From Strix aluco (taxonomy: Eukaryota; Chordata; Aves; Strigiformes; Strigidae): DNA of 64,000 nt. The stretch covers positions 5,127,698-5,191,697 of the forward strand of contig NC_133939.1 of assembly GCF_031877795.1 (NCBI RefSeq), read 5' to 3'. Shown here piece after piece: positions 11,101 to 25,703 of this stretch; position 1 is the stretch's first letter; each line of letters opens with the position of its first letter. The notes below the pieces were generated by a model, which did no database searches, was not told the DNA's origin, and saw only the letters and a list, made by a program, of their open reading frames with translations. The position numbers and the translations under genes are program-made.

Positions 11101-14100
11101 GAATGCTTAATGATTTTGAAATGAAACATGCTCAATTTGCCAGTGTTTGCAATGTTTACAATGCTGTTGCCTAGTCTGGAAGGGTAATGAAGATTGCTTA
11201 ATTAATATTGGAGACAGGCTGAAATCTTCAGCTATGCAACTCAGGGATGTTTCAAAGCAGGAAATAACAGTTATGAATACAACCTGACTGTATGGTTGTT
11301 CTGTATAGGGGCATGCAGTCACAGCAGATGAATTGCCCTTGTCTGATAGTGTAACATTTCCCTGCCACCGCCAGGAACAAGGTAACAGTATTGCTGTGCC
11401 TGAGTGGCCACACAAAGTACCCAAGGATTGTGTCCCACCAGAAGGCAGGCAGGTGCTTTCAGCACCGAGGGCAATGAACCCCTACACTGAGTTACCTAGC
11501 TGTGTGTTAGTTTGCCATCACCTTAAATCCATCCATGACTGGATGCCCCTTTAAATTACGTATAGCTCAAAAAAAAGTTTTGGGGCTCAATGCAGAAATT
11601 ACTGTCTTGGCTGTAGGGTTTGTATGCTGTAGGAAGGCAGGTCATATAATCTTTTCTTCCTTTTTATGTGTTGAAGTCATTTCAAGTATAAGCCCTATTA
11701 ATGACTTATCTGGAAGGTTTTGCACGCTGAATGTAGGGATGCACCTTTCATGTATATTTGATGAACCAGATGGACCTCTTTGAAGACAATATAGCCCTCA
11801 TAGTTAACATGGCTCCTCTAATATTTCTTCTTTAAATACAATCAGAATGTACATGCAAACGCTGATTTTGCTGCATCCTATCAGTTTCTTTTTAAAATAC
11901 TTTAATTATTTTGAAAGTCTTGTGCAAACTGAAAACAAACCTCTGCCTCTCACCGCCATCAGTCCCCCGTTACATCCCTGCTCATGTATTAGGCATTGAT
12001 TTTTTCTCCCCCTCTTCCTCAGTTTTAAGCGAGTGGAATGTCATCTCTAAACTGTTTCACACTGCATCATAATGAGGTGAAAACAGCTCTGTCGGGATGG
12101 GGCACAGTCCAAAATCCAGCAGCAGGCCTTACTCATCAGCTGCCGTTCTTGCTCATGTGGGTGCCAATCCCTTAAGGAGTGCCACGCGCGGGTGGGCCCT
12201 GCTGAAGGCACTGGGGCTCCACACAGGCTCAGGCCTGCATTTGCATCGGGAGATATTTCTGTCTGAGTCAGGGGAATAGTAACACCCACAGACTCAGCCC
12301 TAGGCTCTGGCAGATTTAGCTCTCAGCAGATGTAGCTATGAATTCATTTAGTCTCATCAGTGGTTTAAGCTAATGCACAGACTTTAAGCCGGTGTGAGGC
12401 ACTCTCATGTGCTACAGAGGGCCTAACTTCCAGCAGAAGGAGGCACAGACAGCGTGGTAACACCTTAACCTAAAGCCCTCAGCGCCCTGAGCTGCCTGAC
12501 TATATGTGTATTTATGTTTTCATTGTTAGTGGTTGGGATAACCCTCCTTGGAACTGCTACCAGTCCTGACCCTTTCTTTTAGGTGGTGGCAAGAGACAGT
12601 TAAGCACATGCCCCTGTCCAAAGCAAAGGTACATGACATTTCACAAAGGAATCTGAACTATTTATGTGCAAGGCCAAGGTATTATTTGATTAACGCACAG
12701 GGGTGGAGAAACCAGGAGGAGTGTGAGAACAGACCAACCAGAAAGTGAGACACAGACCAAAGAGGTTCACAGCAGAATCCAGAGAAAAGTAGACAATATG
12801 TTTGGGGTTGGCTGAAAGAATATCAAATTGTTTGACCCTACATGTTTCCAGGAAACAAACATTTTGTACTTATTTTGTAAATAAGATTGAATTCTATCAC
12901 TAGTCCTAACACAATCAAACTACAACCACTCCAATTTTGGGACAGTCTTTCAGGTGAGAAAGGTAGCAATGGTTTTATTGCCATGATTTAGTGATGGTAC
13001 CTTATTTATAGCAAGCAAAATCAAGAGTGAATTATGCAGTTTATTACACATTTGTGACAATAAAACCTTTATGTCTTGCACATATGTTACAGAGAACCTG
13101 TTTTAGAAATACTTCAAAGACTAAAAATAAATATATTGAATTTGTTTTAATATAGCCTCCAAAGCCATGTGCTTTGGAGACACCGTGAGACCAAGTGAAC
13201 AGGGCTTGGAGAGAGAAACCAGTACATTTAAAACAGCTAAAAATGGCTCAAATGGCCTTGCTAGATCTAAAAAGGTTTCCAGAATGAAGTCTGTCATTGT
13301 GGGACCTTCTATGGGTAGAGGTAAGTGGACATGTGTAAACATAGACACAAAATGAGTGTGTCCCATAAAGAACAGAAAAGGATACATGCCTTCACACAAT
13401 TCCCTCTGCATGAAACATGGAGTATTTATAGCAGCTACTTTGTGTTAATTAATTAATATATATCAATATATACTTAGTGAATAACACTAAATAACTGCAT
13501 ATTTTTCTGCTGCCAGCATGATTTGTCTTTTTGACTGTTTACTGATTCTTTACGGTTCAAAAATAGTTATTAAAAAGATGTGCTTTCTTGTATGCCACTA
13601 GTAATTGTCATCTCTGCTCAATCCATGCATCTCAGAGTGGTGCAGCCCCATCCCATTGCATTCCATGCTTCATCCCCTGGGTCTCGTGTAGTAGACATAG
13701 CTATGGGCTATAGCTAAGATGTTAAAGAATTCCCCCTCTGGAGCTATTCTACATATGTGTATATGTACACTTCTATATGCATATATAAACACCCATGTGC
13801 TCTCCAGCTGTGTAGGGGGAGTCAGCCTAATTTTTAAAGCTTACAGAACAGCACAAGTGGATATCTACAAGCCCTTCTAGTTTTCCTTATAAGCTCTTAA
13901 AACTAATTAAACAACAACCTGACCTTATTTTTATTCCTTTCCTTAAAGATTTTGAGAGAGTCCTGAGAAGTAAAATGTATAAAACTCATCCCGTTCCTCT
14001 GACATCACTGACATGTCTCTCTATACTAACAACTCCTGCCTCTAGAGGAAGCCCCCTGTCCTTTTTCCTGCTGATTATGAAATGTTGCTCCTAATGCCAT

Positions 14101-14621
14101 CCCATTCCTTATGTCTGCTTAGAAGATGCTAGTGAAATTGTTGCTGAGTAGCTATGGTCTAAAACTCATGAGCTTTTCCAGTCTTATGCCTGGAAGGTAA
14201 GTGAATAATTAAAACCCAAATCACTGCATCTCCTAGGCTGGGGGAAGTACACGACCATCAACTCAGAGCTAGGTGCAAATCACAGGACATATCCTCAAAG
14301 CATAAGATACCAATGTACTACACAAGTACACAAGAAGGCCCTCAGCAGTCTGCCTGGTGATCTCTCCTGTTTTACGGGGTTGCACATGGGAGTTGTGAGT
14401 CCTTGTTCCTTTTGGTTTGTTCTCTTCTGTTTGGACCATGTGAAGCCTTCTAGCCATGGAAAGAATATGCAACATAAAGCTTACACTTAAAAAATTAAAG
14501 GACTCGGGTATAGAAAGTTTAGTCTGCGATGATATGGTTTAGTCAAGAACATGGCACAAGAAATAATGTCCTGGGCATAATGCCTTGCTGAAAGCAGAGA
14601 GGTTTAGTAACACCAGGATAC

Positions 14622-14731
14622 TTAGAAGATGAGGCTAGCAGATGTCTTGGTTGAAGTTTTTCAAGACAGACTCGTTAGAAGATGAGGTTAGCAGATGCCT
14701 TGGTTGAAGCTTTTCAAGACAGAGTCGTTAG
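14622..14731. repeat. 53-bp tandem duplication
   Basis: Two adjacent copies of a 53-bp unit start at 14622 and 14675 (TTAGAAGATGAGG...CAAGACAGA.TCG). They differ at only a few positions, and the first bases of a third copy (TTAG) start at 14728. The low divergence suggests a recent local duplication. Neither copy encodes anything recognisable. Confidence 0.85.
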
Positions 14732-17245
14732 TAAGCAGACAGGCCCAGTGTCCCTAGGGCAGACAACACCTGTGCTGCTCTTGGGGAAAAACACAGTGAT
14801 ACCCACTTCTATTTCTAGATTTGCTGGTTGTGTATGAGACACTTGTTATGGAAGAAATGAGCATGGGTGGTTATTTGAACTGCAGAGAGGTAAGAACTCA
14901 AAGAGGTTTTTATTTGAAAGCTTCCATACAGAAGCAGGGAAAGAAGGCAGCTGATTTTGTTGATCAAGGAATAGTAGAGCTCTCAGTTTTTCCTCCCTCA
15001 GTGGTTATTGGGTGGAGGGTCCAAGGAGTGCCTGTTTGGTGAATCTACTTGCAAATTTGTAGCTGCAAGGGAGCCAGAAGTCAGTAAGACATCAGAGTCC
15101 TGTTAGACTGGTTTCTACTGGTTTGAAATGCCAGGCAGGTTTGGAGTGCTGCTGTGCCAGGCTATCCTTGTCAACTGCATCAAGCTAATTTCAGCTAATT
15201 TCAAACCTGACATAAGCTGGTACTATTATAGCCTGTTACTCTGATTGCACGTGTCTTTAGTAACTCAGGAAAAATACTTGATTGACAACTCTGGAAACTG
15301 TGCAGCAAACAGCATCAGTCAAGCAAATGTCCCCTCTAAAAGGGCTCTTTTTAGCCTCGGAGGAGGGACCCTGGCAGGAAGGGAAGCTTGCAGGACTACA
15401 GAGCAGTCTTTTCCATCCTAGTACTGGGGTACTAGCTCAGGGCTTAGGCAATCACATCCAGAAGCCCTCACTACATGCCTCTAGTTTGCCAGCTACAGCA
15501 CGAGACAACACTGCACTGTAGAAAAACAGGACACGTGCAGTGCTCTCTGGCTGCATGTGCATCCTCAGTAAGTCTCCATTTTTTTGTCAAACAGGTGACA
15601 TGGTCTCCTCAAACATAACTCTGTAGCTCACTTTACCCAAGTGCTGTGAAAGATTGGCAAACCTTTCCTCTTCAGGCCTTTCCTTCTAACAGCAGTTGTT
15701 ACCCTCCTCTTCATCCCCAGTTTTTAAGCACAGAAAGAGGAAGGCTGGGATGAGGGTAGTGAATCTCAGGGCTGTGGCACTGCATCAGGTCCTGTGAGAG
15801 CAGATGTCATTTCTCAGCTCTGCTGCAGTTCCCTGGGCAATCTTGAGCACATCAGGGATTTTCCTGGGTCTTAGTTCCCCATATCTAGGCTGGGAGTGGT
15901 ATACTATAGTTTATGAATACTCCTATATTTCTTCCATAGTCTTTTACCTTCTGAGTTACAGTGTAAGTACAAGAGCGTGACATGACATAGCCTGACGGGT
16001 TCAAAAGAGCTCTGACAATACTGTAATTAAAGAAAAAGTGCACCAGTTTGGGTATTCTCTCTTTTTTGGTTATTTTCAATTTGGTATTTCCTACACTTCT
16101 GTCCCCAAGTGAAAAGCAAGCATTTTGTCTAGATGTCCTCACTGTCCCTGTTGCTCTTCCTAAGTTTTATTTGAGCTGGTTGCAATTTCTCCTAAGAAGG
16201 GGTCCCTGTTTCAGGAATTGCTCCCTTTTGCAACAGCAAAGTCCCAAGTTTTGTGGATTGAATAACCTGCTAGACCTGTTTTTTCATAGACATCTTTTTC
16301 AAAGATGATTCTGGCTAGGAAAGAGAAAACGGGGAGGACATGAACTTTCTAGATTGTTTTAGGTTTTACCGAGTCTTGTCAGTTTTTCTTATTTTAGATC
16401 TAACGGGGCTGCTTCCATGGGGTGCTGCTTGGAAACATGAAGTATTGCCTCCAGGCACTATTGTGGGAAAAATGATAATTGCCTATAGAAATCATAGAAC
16501 AAGTTACTTCCAAAAGAAGAATTTGAGTGAAAACCCCAGGCATTGGCCACATACTCAGGGACAGATAATGGTAATTATATAGTTAAAGCATTTTACATTG
16601 TCTTGCAAATGTCCTCTCCAAATTAGAGCAGTGTGGGACAATGTGTTCTTTGTCTCTGGGCTCTTCTTTTCTGGCAATTACTGTGGCGTTTCACACACTC
16701 CTGTATTTACCGTTGGTCTTAAAGTGGATTGGATTTATCAGTCCCAATTCAAGTCTGGAGAAAATCAGACCTGAATAAAATTTCTGTCCATCTCCTAAAC
16801 TGAAGGTTAGCCAATTAGTCCTTTTTGCAGATTCAGCGAAACATTTTAATTTTTTTTCGTTATTTTAGTGCAATTTCCTACTTTCAACTAGATCTGGAAG
16901 TGGCAGCTTCACTGCAACAGTTGAATCCATCAATAATTTAATATCTCAAGAGCTAGCTCGTTTTTACAAAATTTGAGTCCCTGTTTACTTTGTGCATTTA
17001 AAAATATACATAATTGCTGGGACAGAGTTCACAACTACACTGGATACACAGCAATTTGTCTCCTGAGAGTGAAACGAAAGATCAGCTAAGGGGAAGGATC
17101 AGCCTGGTGTTAGGAGGAAAACAGGCTGTTTTTCATATTTCCTGTCTTTATTTTATTTATATATATTTTTAAGGCAAGATCACACATAAACATTTGCCAG
17201 GAAAAATCACAACTTGTCCTGCCCCTGGAAAAAGACACACAGTTT

Positions 17246-17261
17246 GGTTGGTTGGTTGGTT
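17246..17261. repeat. (GGTT)4 microsatellite
   Basis: Four perfect GGTT units. A similar GTTG-rich tract occurs at about 21867-21890. Confidence 0.9.
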
Positions 17262-20209
17262 TTGGGGATGTTTGCTGTTTAGTTGGTCACATTAATGCCC
17301 GTTCTGTGCAGGCTGGGTCTCCTCTCTGACTAGGCTTCCTCCCTGTGGTGGTTTTCATGCCTGTCAAGCTGTGCCAGTGGTGTCTCTCCTCTCCGTCAGC
17401 CAGTATTTCAACAGTGTCATGGCTGTGCTCTGTCTGGGTTGCACAGGACTCCTTCAGTGTGACTTTGCTTGTAAAGCAAAGTCGGTTCTTTCTCAGGCAC
17501 TGAATTTGTGCCTTTCTTTGTGGCCTGAGGTTTCTTCCTCAAACCATTGCTCTTCCAGCATCCCCCCAGAATAGGATTTTACTCACCTGACAGTTTGGGG
17601 CTGAACCAGTCTCTCATTTGCCATTGGGATGAGGTGTGTCCAACAAGTCTGGACTAAACTCCCCCAAATTGTTAGAGATTTGCAATTCAGTTGTGAATCC
17701 AGAGGCAGGTATGTCCTACAGAAGATCCCTGTCCTTCGGTCCTTGTACCTTCTGTCAGTTGTGCTTGAGAGTGAAGTTTCCCTCAGACTTTGTTTGCTCA
17801 GTTTCCAGAGTCACAGCAAACATAATTTAAAGGAACAGCTTTCCCTTTACCCAGATAAGTGAGTACAAACATGCCCTGAGTGTCCTTTGCACTGCTTGTG
17901 CCAAAGTCTTAATGACAGAGCATTGTTAAACCTCCCATATAAATCTTTAACAACTGGGTGAAACTTCGGTCCAAATCTGCAAACTCAAATAAGTGGAAGC
18001 AGTAAAAGGTATTTGCTTACACTTTTAAGGCCCACTGGCTGAGAAACTGCTCTTGCTTTACATTATTTACAGCCATTTGAGATGAAAAGACCTAAATGTT
18101 TATGAGTATTTTTAGGTTGCCTTTTTTTTAATTTCATGTGTGTTCACATACCTGGGCACTGGGGTGGATACAGCAGAGCCAGCCTGGTTTTATTTTAAGG
18201 CTTCTTGTATCTGTTCATCCAAATGCCTGTTAGAATTTTCACCCTTGAAATACTTTGATTTCTTATTCAGGTTGTGCTTACATTTCCTGTTTTCTCCACT
18301 GGGCTTGCTTGCTATTATTTGAATGTCCATTTTCTGCAGCAGCTTAGGGCCCAGTGCTTCAAAGGAAGATAAATAAGTCTGGAATTCCTGTAGATACCTA
18401 TGCACTGCTATACTTAGGAGAGAAGCTTTCCCTCATCCTTGGATAACTCACTTGGTATTTTTAAGCCTGTAGTTTAAATGACTTACAAACAGCATTGTAT
18501 CACCTGCTGAAGTTGATGTTACTCTTCCCCTTGATTTTTTTCTTTTTGAAGTTCACTGGACTTACCAAGTGCCTTGTTCTTGTTAAAATATTTTAGTTGG
18601 CCACAACATTACCCTATTCCTTCTAAAATGCAGCTGTATGCCCAGCCTACTCTGTGGAAGGCCATATGTTCATTGAGTAAAGCTTTGGTTAATAGGAGAT
18701 CAGTCATCACAGCTTCATGGTCACCAGTGTCAGTGCCCCTCTACATCAGCCGAGGGCCAGGCCTGGGCATAGAGGGCTGTCAGCAATTAATCCTGTAATG
18801 ATTAATCAAGGTCACCATCAGACCTGTGCACTCCTGATCTGTGAGCTAGCAGGGCACAGGAATGAGGGATGCACTGGAATTTGGGCTCCTCTCTGTCGCA
18901 AGAGTCGCTCCAGGGTGAATCTAGCTAGCCTAGTGCTTCAGACTGCCTTATCTGAGTGTCCCAGCACTGGCAGAGTATGTGAAGCAAGGGACTCCGGTTT
19001 TATTGCATTTTCCAGTCATTAAATTGCTCCAGTGACTCCCTCCCAGTGTTGCTATTTTGAGGGCTAAATAAATACTGCTTCTACAGTCCCCTTTTTGTAT
19101 GGAAATCTCACCATCTCTCTTCCTTTGCTTCCCATAGATTGTGCATTTGTTTTGTTACAAAAATATATTTATTTTTTTCTGTCCCAAATGGGCAAAGTAA
19201 ATGGAAAAATGGTGTAATGTGTATCATAGACAGGCTGTCCTTTGGACGTTGTCTCTCAAAGAGCAAGGAAGCTACCCTGTGACAAACTCACAACTCACCA
19301 TAGAGTGTCAGAAGGCTTACAGGTCTGCTATGGGGTGATGTTGTTGCCCTTTGGGTTGTGTGAGTGTTTCTAGATTTTGCCCAATTCTTTCCATGAGGAG
19401 AGGAAGTAAGTTGTAAAAGGCTGTTATTTACTGGGAAAGAAACACTGGCAACACAATTCTTTGATTCTTTGCTTACTCCTCCTGATGGAAAAGTAACTTA
19501 ACTGGAGTCAATGGGGTGTGAAATGGTACAAACCCAAAGAGTACCTGCTCCTCCTACCTGTTGCTTTTACAGCTGATAAGGATAGTGAGGTGCTGGTTTC
19601 AACTGTGCACAAAGGCTCATTTCCTTAGCTAGAATTGGAAATAAAAGAAAATGGTGGGTGTTTCCTTGTCCGGTGAACCCTGTTTCTGAAAGAGCTCTGC
19701 CATTAGCACTTGCATGTTACATTCATTATTATTATTATTTCGGCTTTTTCTTGTTTGTTTTTGGTTTTTTTTAACCACCGACAGAGCAGACTTTCAGTCA
19801 GACCCAGATCTACAGGATTTACGTTCTGCACAAACGATGCCATATTCCCTAACGCCTGGAGAGCGGCCCAAAGTGTTTTAACTAAAAATTGGCAAAACTG
19901 TGTAATTGCTCTCTTGCATGGCCTCACTCCATAGAAGACCTCTTGATTTTAACTAGAGCTGCCTGACGACAGCTGCTACTCTGTATAGCATAGCAAAAAT
20001 ACTGAATTACCTGAGCCAGGCTTGCCTTTCTAATAGCGTAAGGAATCAGTGGATTCAGGCTTGAACATTTTGCAAGGGAAATATACATTGATAATTTTTA
20101 ATGGACTAGGTATCACTCATTAAATGTAACCTCTCTTGTTTTCCTACTGATTTCTTTTCACATCTGCTCACAAGCATTATCTTCTGAATTCTTTTTCTTA
20201 GCCTTCGTT

Positions 20210-20378
20210 TGCAGCTATTGCTATATCTTTCCTAAGAGGTGGCACCCGAAATTGAACATGGTCCTCCAAATGCAAATGCTCCATTGTTCAGTATTCTGTC
20301 GTTATATTATCTTCTGCCTTATTTTTATATCCTCTTATTAATGCACCCACACACCCCATTTGCATTTTTTAACCTTTT
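20210..20378. mobile_element. Old CR1-like LINE fragment
   Basis: The stretch ...GGTGGCACCCGAAATTGAACATGG...ATTAATGCACCC...CCCATTTGCATTTTT follows the order of conserved blocks in the 3' part of CR1/L3 LINEs, read on the complementary strand: 'GTGCCCAGAACTGAACACAG', then 'TTAATGCA.CCCA', then 'ATTTGC.TTTTT'. It is diverged, with small insertions and no open frame. The family is inferred from memory of the consensus and the limits are approximate. Confidence 0.5.
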
Positions 20379-23300
20379 TAAAAACGTTTTCATTACAACA
20401 ATCAGATAGAAGGGCAATGAAGTAAGCATGGAACAATAGAAGTGAAGAGCTTGATTCTCCTCAGACCTACACCTGTTTTAAACTTCACTGGTGACACTGA
20501 TTTTGATTTACACCAAAAGGAAAGAGGGAGGATCAAACGTAGCATGTCTACATGAGACATCCATTTTTGATAGCAAGGAATGGCTTTCTAAAATAGTTGC
20601 AGCACATAGCATGTTGTTTGGAAAAAGCACTTTCATCAGGAAGGAGGCTGTTTTGCAGAGAGAGGAGTGCGGTATGGGCTGGTGTCTGAAGAGCAGTGCT
20701 GGAGGCCTGGATGCTGGCAGTGCTTGGCAGTGGCCGTGCAGGGTGCCCATGTGTTGTCTGTGTGGTTGTCCTGCACCGACACTGGGGTTCACCTGGGTTA
20801 ACCTCACAACAGGACTAAGCAGTGCATTCTTTGTTTCGGGAGTAGTTTTAGCCATTCTAGGCTGTTACCTCTGCACAGCCATGTCTGATACCTGCACTGG
20901 GGAGTGGGCTGAAGGCAGGGCACCCCAGCTGGCTGCAGAGGAGGGTGGGAGAGCCTTGCCTGGGGAGGAGGAGATGGCAAGGGGAGATGGGAGGTGTCCA
21001 GAGGTACGGCCGCACTGCCACGTGCATGCTGCCAACGTAAAGCAGGGAACCATTGCCACCACAGCAAGCCACATTTGGGACTTCCCACTGTAAGAAGAGA
21101 TGGACAACTAGTTTTAAGCTGCAGCTGACAAGGTGATTTCTGTTAAACAAACAAGCATTTAAGGGTTGCCTGGCTGCAGAAGCCAAGTGTGTGACTCAGA
21201 ACACCACCTGAGTAACCCTGCTGTTAGCCAGGGAGCAGAAAAATTAGGTGAAGATATCCACAAAGCAATTGTTCATGTCTGGCTTTTTGGCAGACTGTGC
21301 CTTAGCAGCCTCTTCAATGTATCCCTTCCTTAATTGATATTGTTTTACTTGACTCTGGATTTTTTCCAGGAGTCACTGTTAAAAGTTATTATCTGGTGGA
21401 TGTCAATGCCATTGTCTCTGGAGAGACTTTCCCTCACATTGGCTATTGTTTGATTCTGGGGAGTTACAAATGCCCTCAGGCTTCTCTTGTCTCAGTTAAG
21501 GCAATACTTTAATTGCCCAGTTAGGCAAGGTTCGTAAACACAGGGTGTGGTTTTATGATACAGCTAATTTGATCTAATGGCTAGCTGCCAGGCAGAGAGC
21601 TGAGTCTGCTCCTCCTGTCAACAGCTTCATGCTTCTACTCCCTCTCCGACTGCAGATCCTGCTGCTTGTTTGACTCTTGCAGTCCAGGACAATGACCTAG
21701 CAGAAAACTGTTCACTTTTTTTTTTTTTCTGGATTAGTTTTCTGCTAGACTGACATCCTCTGATGGCTTGCCAAGGTAAGATGAGCATCAGTGCTGGCAC
21801 AGGAAGGGATACAGTGTTGCTCAAGAGAGAGGAAAGACAGTAATACAGAAGCATAGCGTTGATTCAGTTGGTTGGTTGGTTAATTGGTTGTAAACCCACA
21901 CCTTCGCAACTCCCTATTTGGCTTGCACAGATCAGCCACAACTGCCATCGAATGAGGAGACCTTTTTTCCTCCTTTTTCATTACTAGCGAGATCTGTTTG
22001 CAGGATTGTTATTTTCATTTTTTCAGATCACTTCAAAGACAAGAAGCGTTAATGGCAACGGTGGAAACACAGTAGAGAAGAGGGGAAAGCAAGAGAAACA
22101 GCAAGTAGTGGGATAGGAAGGGTCATCTCTGACAGCAGCAGCACAACAGTTAGTTCAGTAGCACAAGGCAGTCGTGAAATCATTTGTGTGGGTACTCCCA
22201 GCAGCTGCAGGTACTGCCTCTAAGCCAGTCAGGGCACCGCTGGAAGAAGAGGTGGTGCCATCCTCTTCTTCCTCAGCTGGGACCCTAGGCTCATACTCTC
22301 CCCATTAGCTCATGGACTGCAGCTGCTGGGATGGTTTGGCCCTCGTAACACCTCCCCAGAGGCTGCTGGGAGCCGCATCTACATGCGCCAGCACGTCATT
22401 CCTGTACCACTGCCTGTCTTAACCCTTTTCTTCATCCAGAAGTAGCACGCTGATGGATTGGAGGTGCACGGAGCCAGCAGAGGAATGTGTCAGCTTATCA
22501 CAGCGCCGTCACCTGCTGGTTATAAGCATTTTCTGGGTTCTTTTGGCAAACTTTCCCAGAGCTCAGGAGCACTCTGCAAGGAAGTACTGGGAGTCTGCAT
22601 GCTGGACCAGAGGAAATTTCCCCTCCTCAGTGCAAGGGGAGGAGAGGACCAAGAAATAAGACAGCATGCTGAACTGTGTAGCCATTAGAAACAACAGCTG
22701 TTCCATAATGCTCTCAATACATGCAGGTGAAATATGCTGTTTAATTAGTATGATAATTTAAAAATCTTTCCCTAGTGCTTGTCCAGCTCACATGGAACCT
22801 CCCCTTATATGCAAAACAGCCTTGCTATTTAAATGTCAGCTTGTGTATACATGCCAGCTGCTAGCTTTTCTTGGGGATCTGAGACAGCTGACATTGTTGC
22901 CAATATAAATAATTTTGCAGATTGGAGACTAGCTGGTCAGAGTGTGGTGAGCCTCCCTTTTATCTAATCTAATAGGAGTGTTTTTTGGTTTGTTGGTTGT
23001 TTTTTTTTCCCTTTGACGTGACTTCCAGGAGACACAGAGTGAAAGAGGTATTTATTTTTCTTTTTTTTCTTTCTTTTTTTTTTTTTTGAAAAAACTTTTT
23101 TCATAACAGTGGACATTGCTAGAAAGTAAAAAGGTAAATACAACATTTTGTAGGTTCAAGTAGGAGTGCAGTTTGTGTATTCCTCCACCAAATGTATACT
23201 AAGAAAAATACCAATGCCTCATGTAATTCCTCTCTAGTGCTAAGAAAACCTGCACTTTAAGACACAGAAGCTACAGCCAGGCTGAGCCACAACATTTTAA

Positions 23301-25359
23301 AAGCAGAACTTGATTGACTGTTTAGGAAAGCATGTACTGGGGAGGCTGAAAATCCCCTTGTAAGTGTGGTATGAAGTTTTTACCACAAGCAAAACTTTCT
23401 GTTTCTAGTGTGGTTAAAAAGTTTAATCCAAATGGCTGCTGGATTAAAGTAATTCCAGTTTTGTGCCTTTTCAGCTTTGAATTCTGAATGTTTTAGTTTG
23501 TTTAAAGGTATTGTTTGACAGGTCTCACTGATAACTCTCCTTTCTGACTTTACATTGAGGGTGATTTATTGGACTAAATACATGTGTGTTGTCTGGCTTG
23601 TTAAGAAATCCCATAGCCTAGATTTAGTGTAGGGTCTGGTCTAGGGGCATGAGAAGGCTGGAGATGGAGGGCTCTGATGCTGGGCTTTGGCAGAAATAGG
23701 CACAGTCACACTGTTTAGCTAGGAGGAAAGGCTTGAGCACAGGGCTACACTGTGTAGCAAGTATTCTAGAAGCAAACTGGGTCTCCTATTCCTTAGCCCT
23801 ATACAACTGGAATGTGGCTATTCCTGGCCCTCCTCTATGCAATATCCCAATGGAAATGTCTTCTTTTCTTTAAGTGAAACAAGAAATGTATTTCAGCATA
23901 GCACTTTGTTGACTTTTATAAATTTTGAAAACACTGTAAGTCCGGGTCTGATGTTGAATAGAGAATGACTGGACCTGGATTCTTGTGCTGCCTTGAAAAG
24001 CAGAATTTTCATTGGGTTTTTCACATGACTCTCCTGGGGTTTTTTGTTTCTGTTTTCCCCCAAAACCATCCTGAATTAGTTTGTTTGGGATCTATCTGAA
24101 TTCCTTCAAGAACAAGCTGCCTCCTGTGCAGAGTGCGGAGTACTTTGAGAGGGACCAAGGGATATTGTTCAGTGTATTACCTCATTTCTGCTGGTTTGTT
24201 TTTAAAGACATGCTGTCATTTCAGCTTGGAGCTGAACATGTTAAGGACAGGTTTTTACAGCAGCTGAGGCCAATGGAAATGTTATCCTTTTTAGTCACTT
24301 TTCTTGGAGAGGGTTAAAGCAAATAAACATGCAAGGGCTCATCCTGCTCTACAGACAAGCCCAAGTGAGCTGCCTTGAAGGACAGAAGTGGAAGGAACAA
24401 GTACCCTCTCCTGGCATCTACCAGCACCTATCCCTGACTGCAACTTGGGCTCCTTCCAGGCATCGGATCCATCATAGATTCATTTGTTGACAACTGTTAT
24501 TTCTTTTGACTCTTCTGGTGTGCTGGAAATAGTTTCTGCTTTGGAAATCATTACAGCTGTGTATCTTGCAAACCATGAATAATGGTTTCCTCCAATTTAA
24601 CTCCCCCACCCCCCTTCTCTTACATGTTTCACTGTGCCCATCTTTCTCTCTGTCCGCCCAGTTCTGTCGGGAGGTGAAGTACTGGATCTCAGTGCAGCAG
24701 CTTCCCTGGTGCCTTGGAAAGGAATTGCAGGTAGACGTCAGTCTCCCTGAACAGGACACTTCTCAAGGATTAGCCTGGGAAATAAATTCAAAGCTCCAGT
24801 AAATATCAAAATGCAGAAGGGAATACTGGCTTAGTGGCTAAATGATAAATTTCCCTTCTCCTCACTAGTATCTCTGTCATCTGGAAAGATGTTACCAACT
24901 TTTTCTCCTAGGAAAAAATTACCATATCAACTTTGCTTCCCTTTTATCACCCTTTTACCTCACAAAACTGCAGCTAAATTTTCTCTCCAAGGTGACTGAA
25001 TTGATACAGGTCTGAGCAATTGTTGTCAGTCTGTATACGTCTCTCCAGTCTCCTGCTTGTATTTCAGGCCTTTGTGTTCCCAGAAGTTTGTCTTTTTTCC
25101 AGTTATCGCTCTTGGTCTTTCAAAAGATATTGCCATAGTTTACAAACTCCATCTTGCCAATGTCCTTAGATTATGCTGGCTGCAACACTGCCACCTTCTT
25201 CTTCGTTGCAGGCCAGCCAGTGCTCTTTCAGTAGGGTTTAGGAACGAAGTAGCATCATGGATGCGTGTATCCCTTGGCAATTTAATCTCAGAGGGGCTGG
25301 TGTGTATGATTTGAATTCCTGCAGTGCTAGAGTAGCTTTTGAACACTCTTTGTGTGGCT

Positions 25360-25397
25360 GTCCTGTTGATGATTTGCTGTCCTGTCAATGATTTGCT
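25360..25397. repeat. 19-bp tandem duplication
   Basis: Two copies of GTCCTGT(T/C)(G/A)ATGATTTGCT, starting at 25360 and 25379, differ at two positions. No function is evident. Confidence 0.85.
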
Positions 25398-25703
25398 AAT
25401 TTTACTTCTCTTTTATTCAGGAGGGTGTAGCTAGTGTTTTTGCCTTTGAAAATGGGTAGAGGTCAAGAGAAAAATCAATTCTTTTCAATTGGCTGGAGAA
25501 GTAACTAAAGCAGCACTATTTTTTTTTAATATATTAAGAACTTCAAGCTTAAGATTCTGCATTTTCAGTTCTGTGTGAAACTCGCACTGTTGTGACTCAG
25601 TCTCTGCTTGAGGATCCACAAGGGAGAAAGTAGAAGAAGCTGAATACTGACTTTAAGTGTGTTTAAAAAAGGATGGAAGAGTTTCTCTGCAGATGGATAC
25701 ATG

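Noticed and set aside
10659-11135. 158-codon minus-strand open frame
   Set aside because: No motif, no conserved-looking segment, low-complexity GC-rich end, and several competing frames over the same bases.
20491-21093. 200-codon plus-strand open frame with one hydrophobic segment
   Set aside because: It has no ATG start (it opens with GTG), no splice sites or family resemblance, and a composition that changes along its length. A frame of this size is marginally expected by chance in a GC-richer patch of 64 kb.
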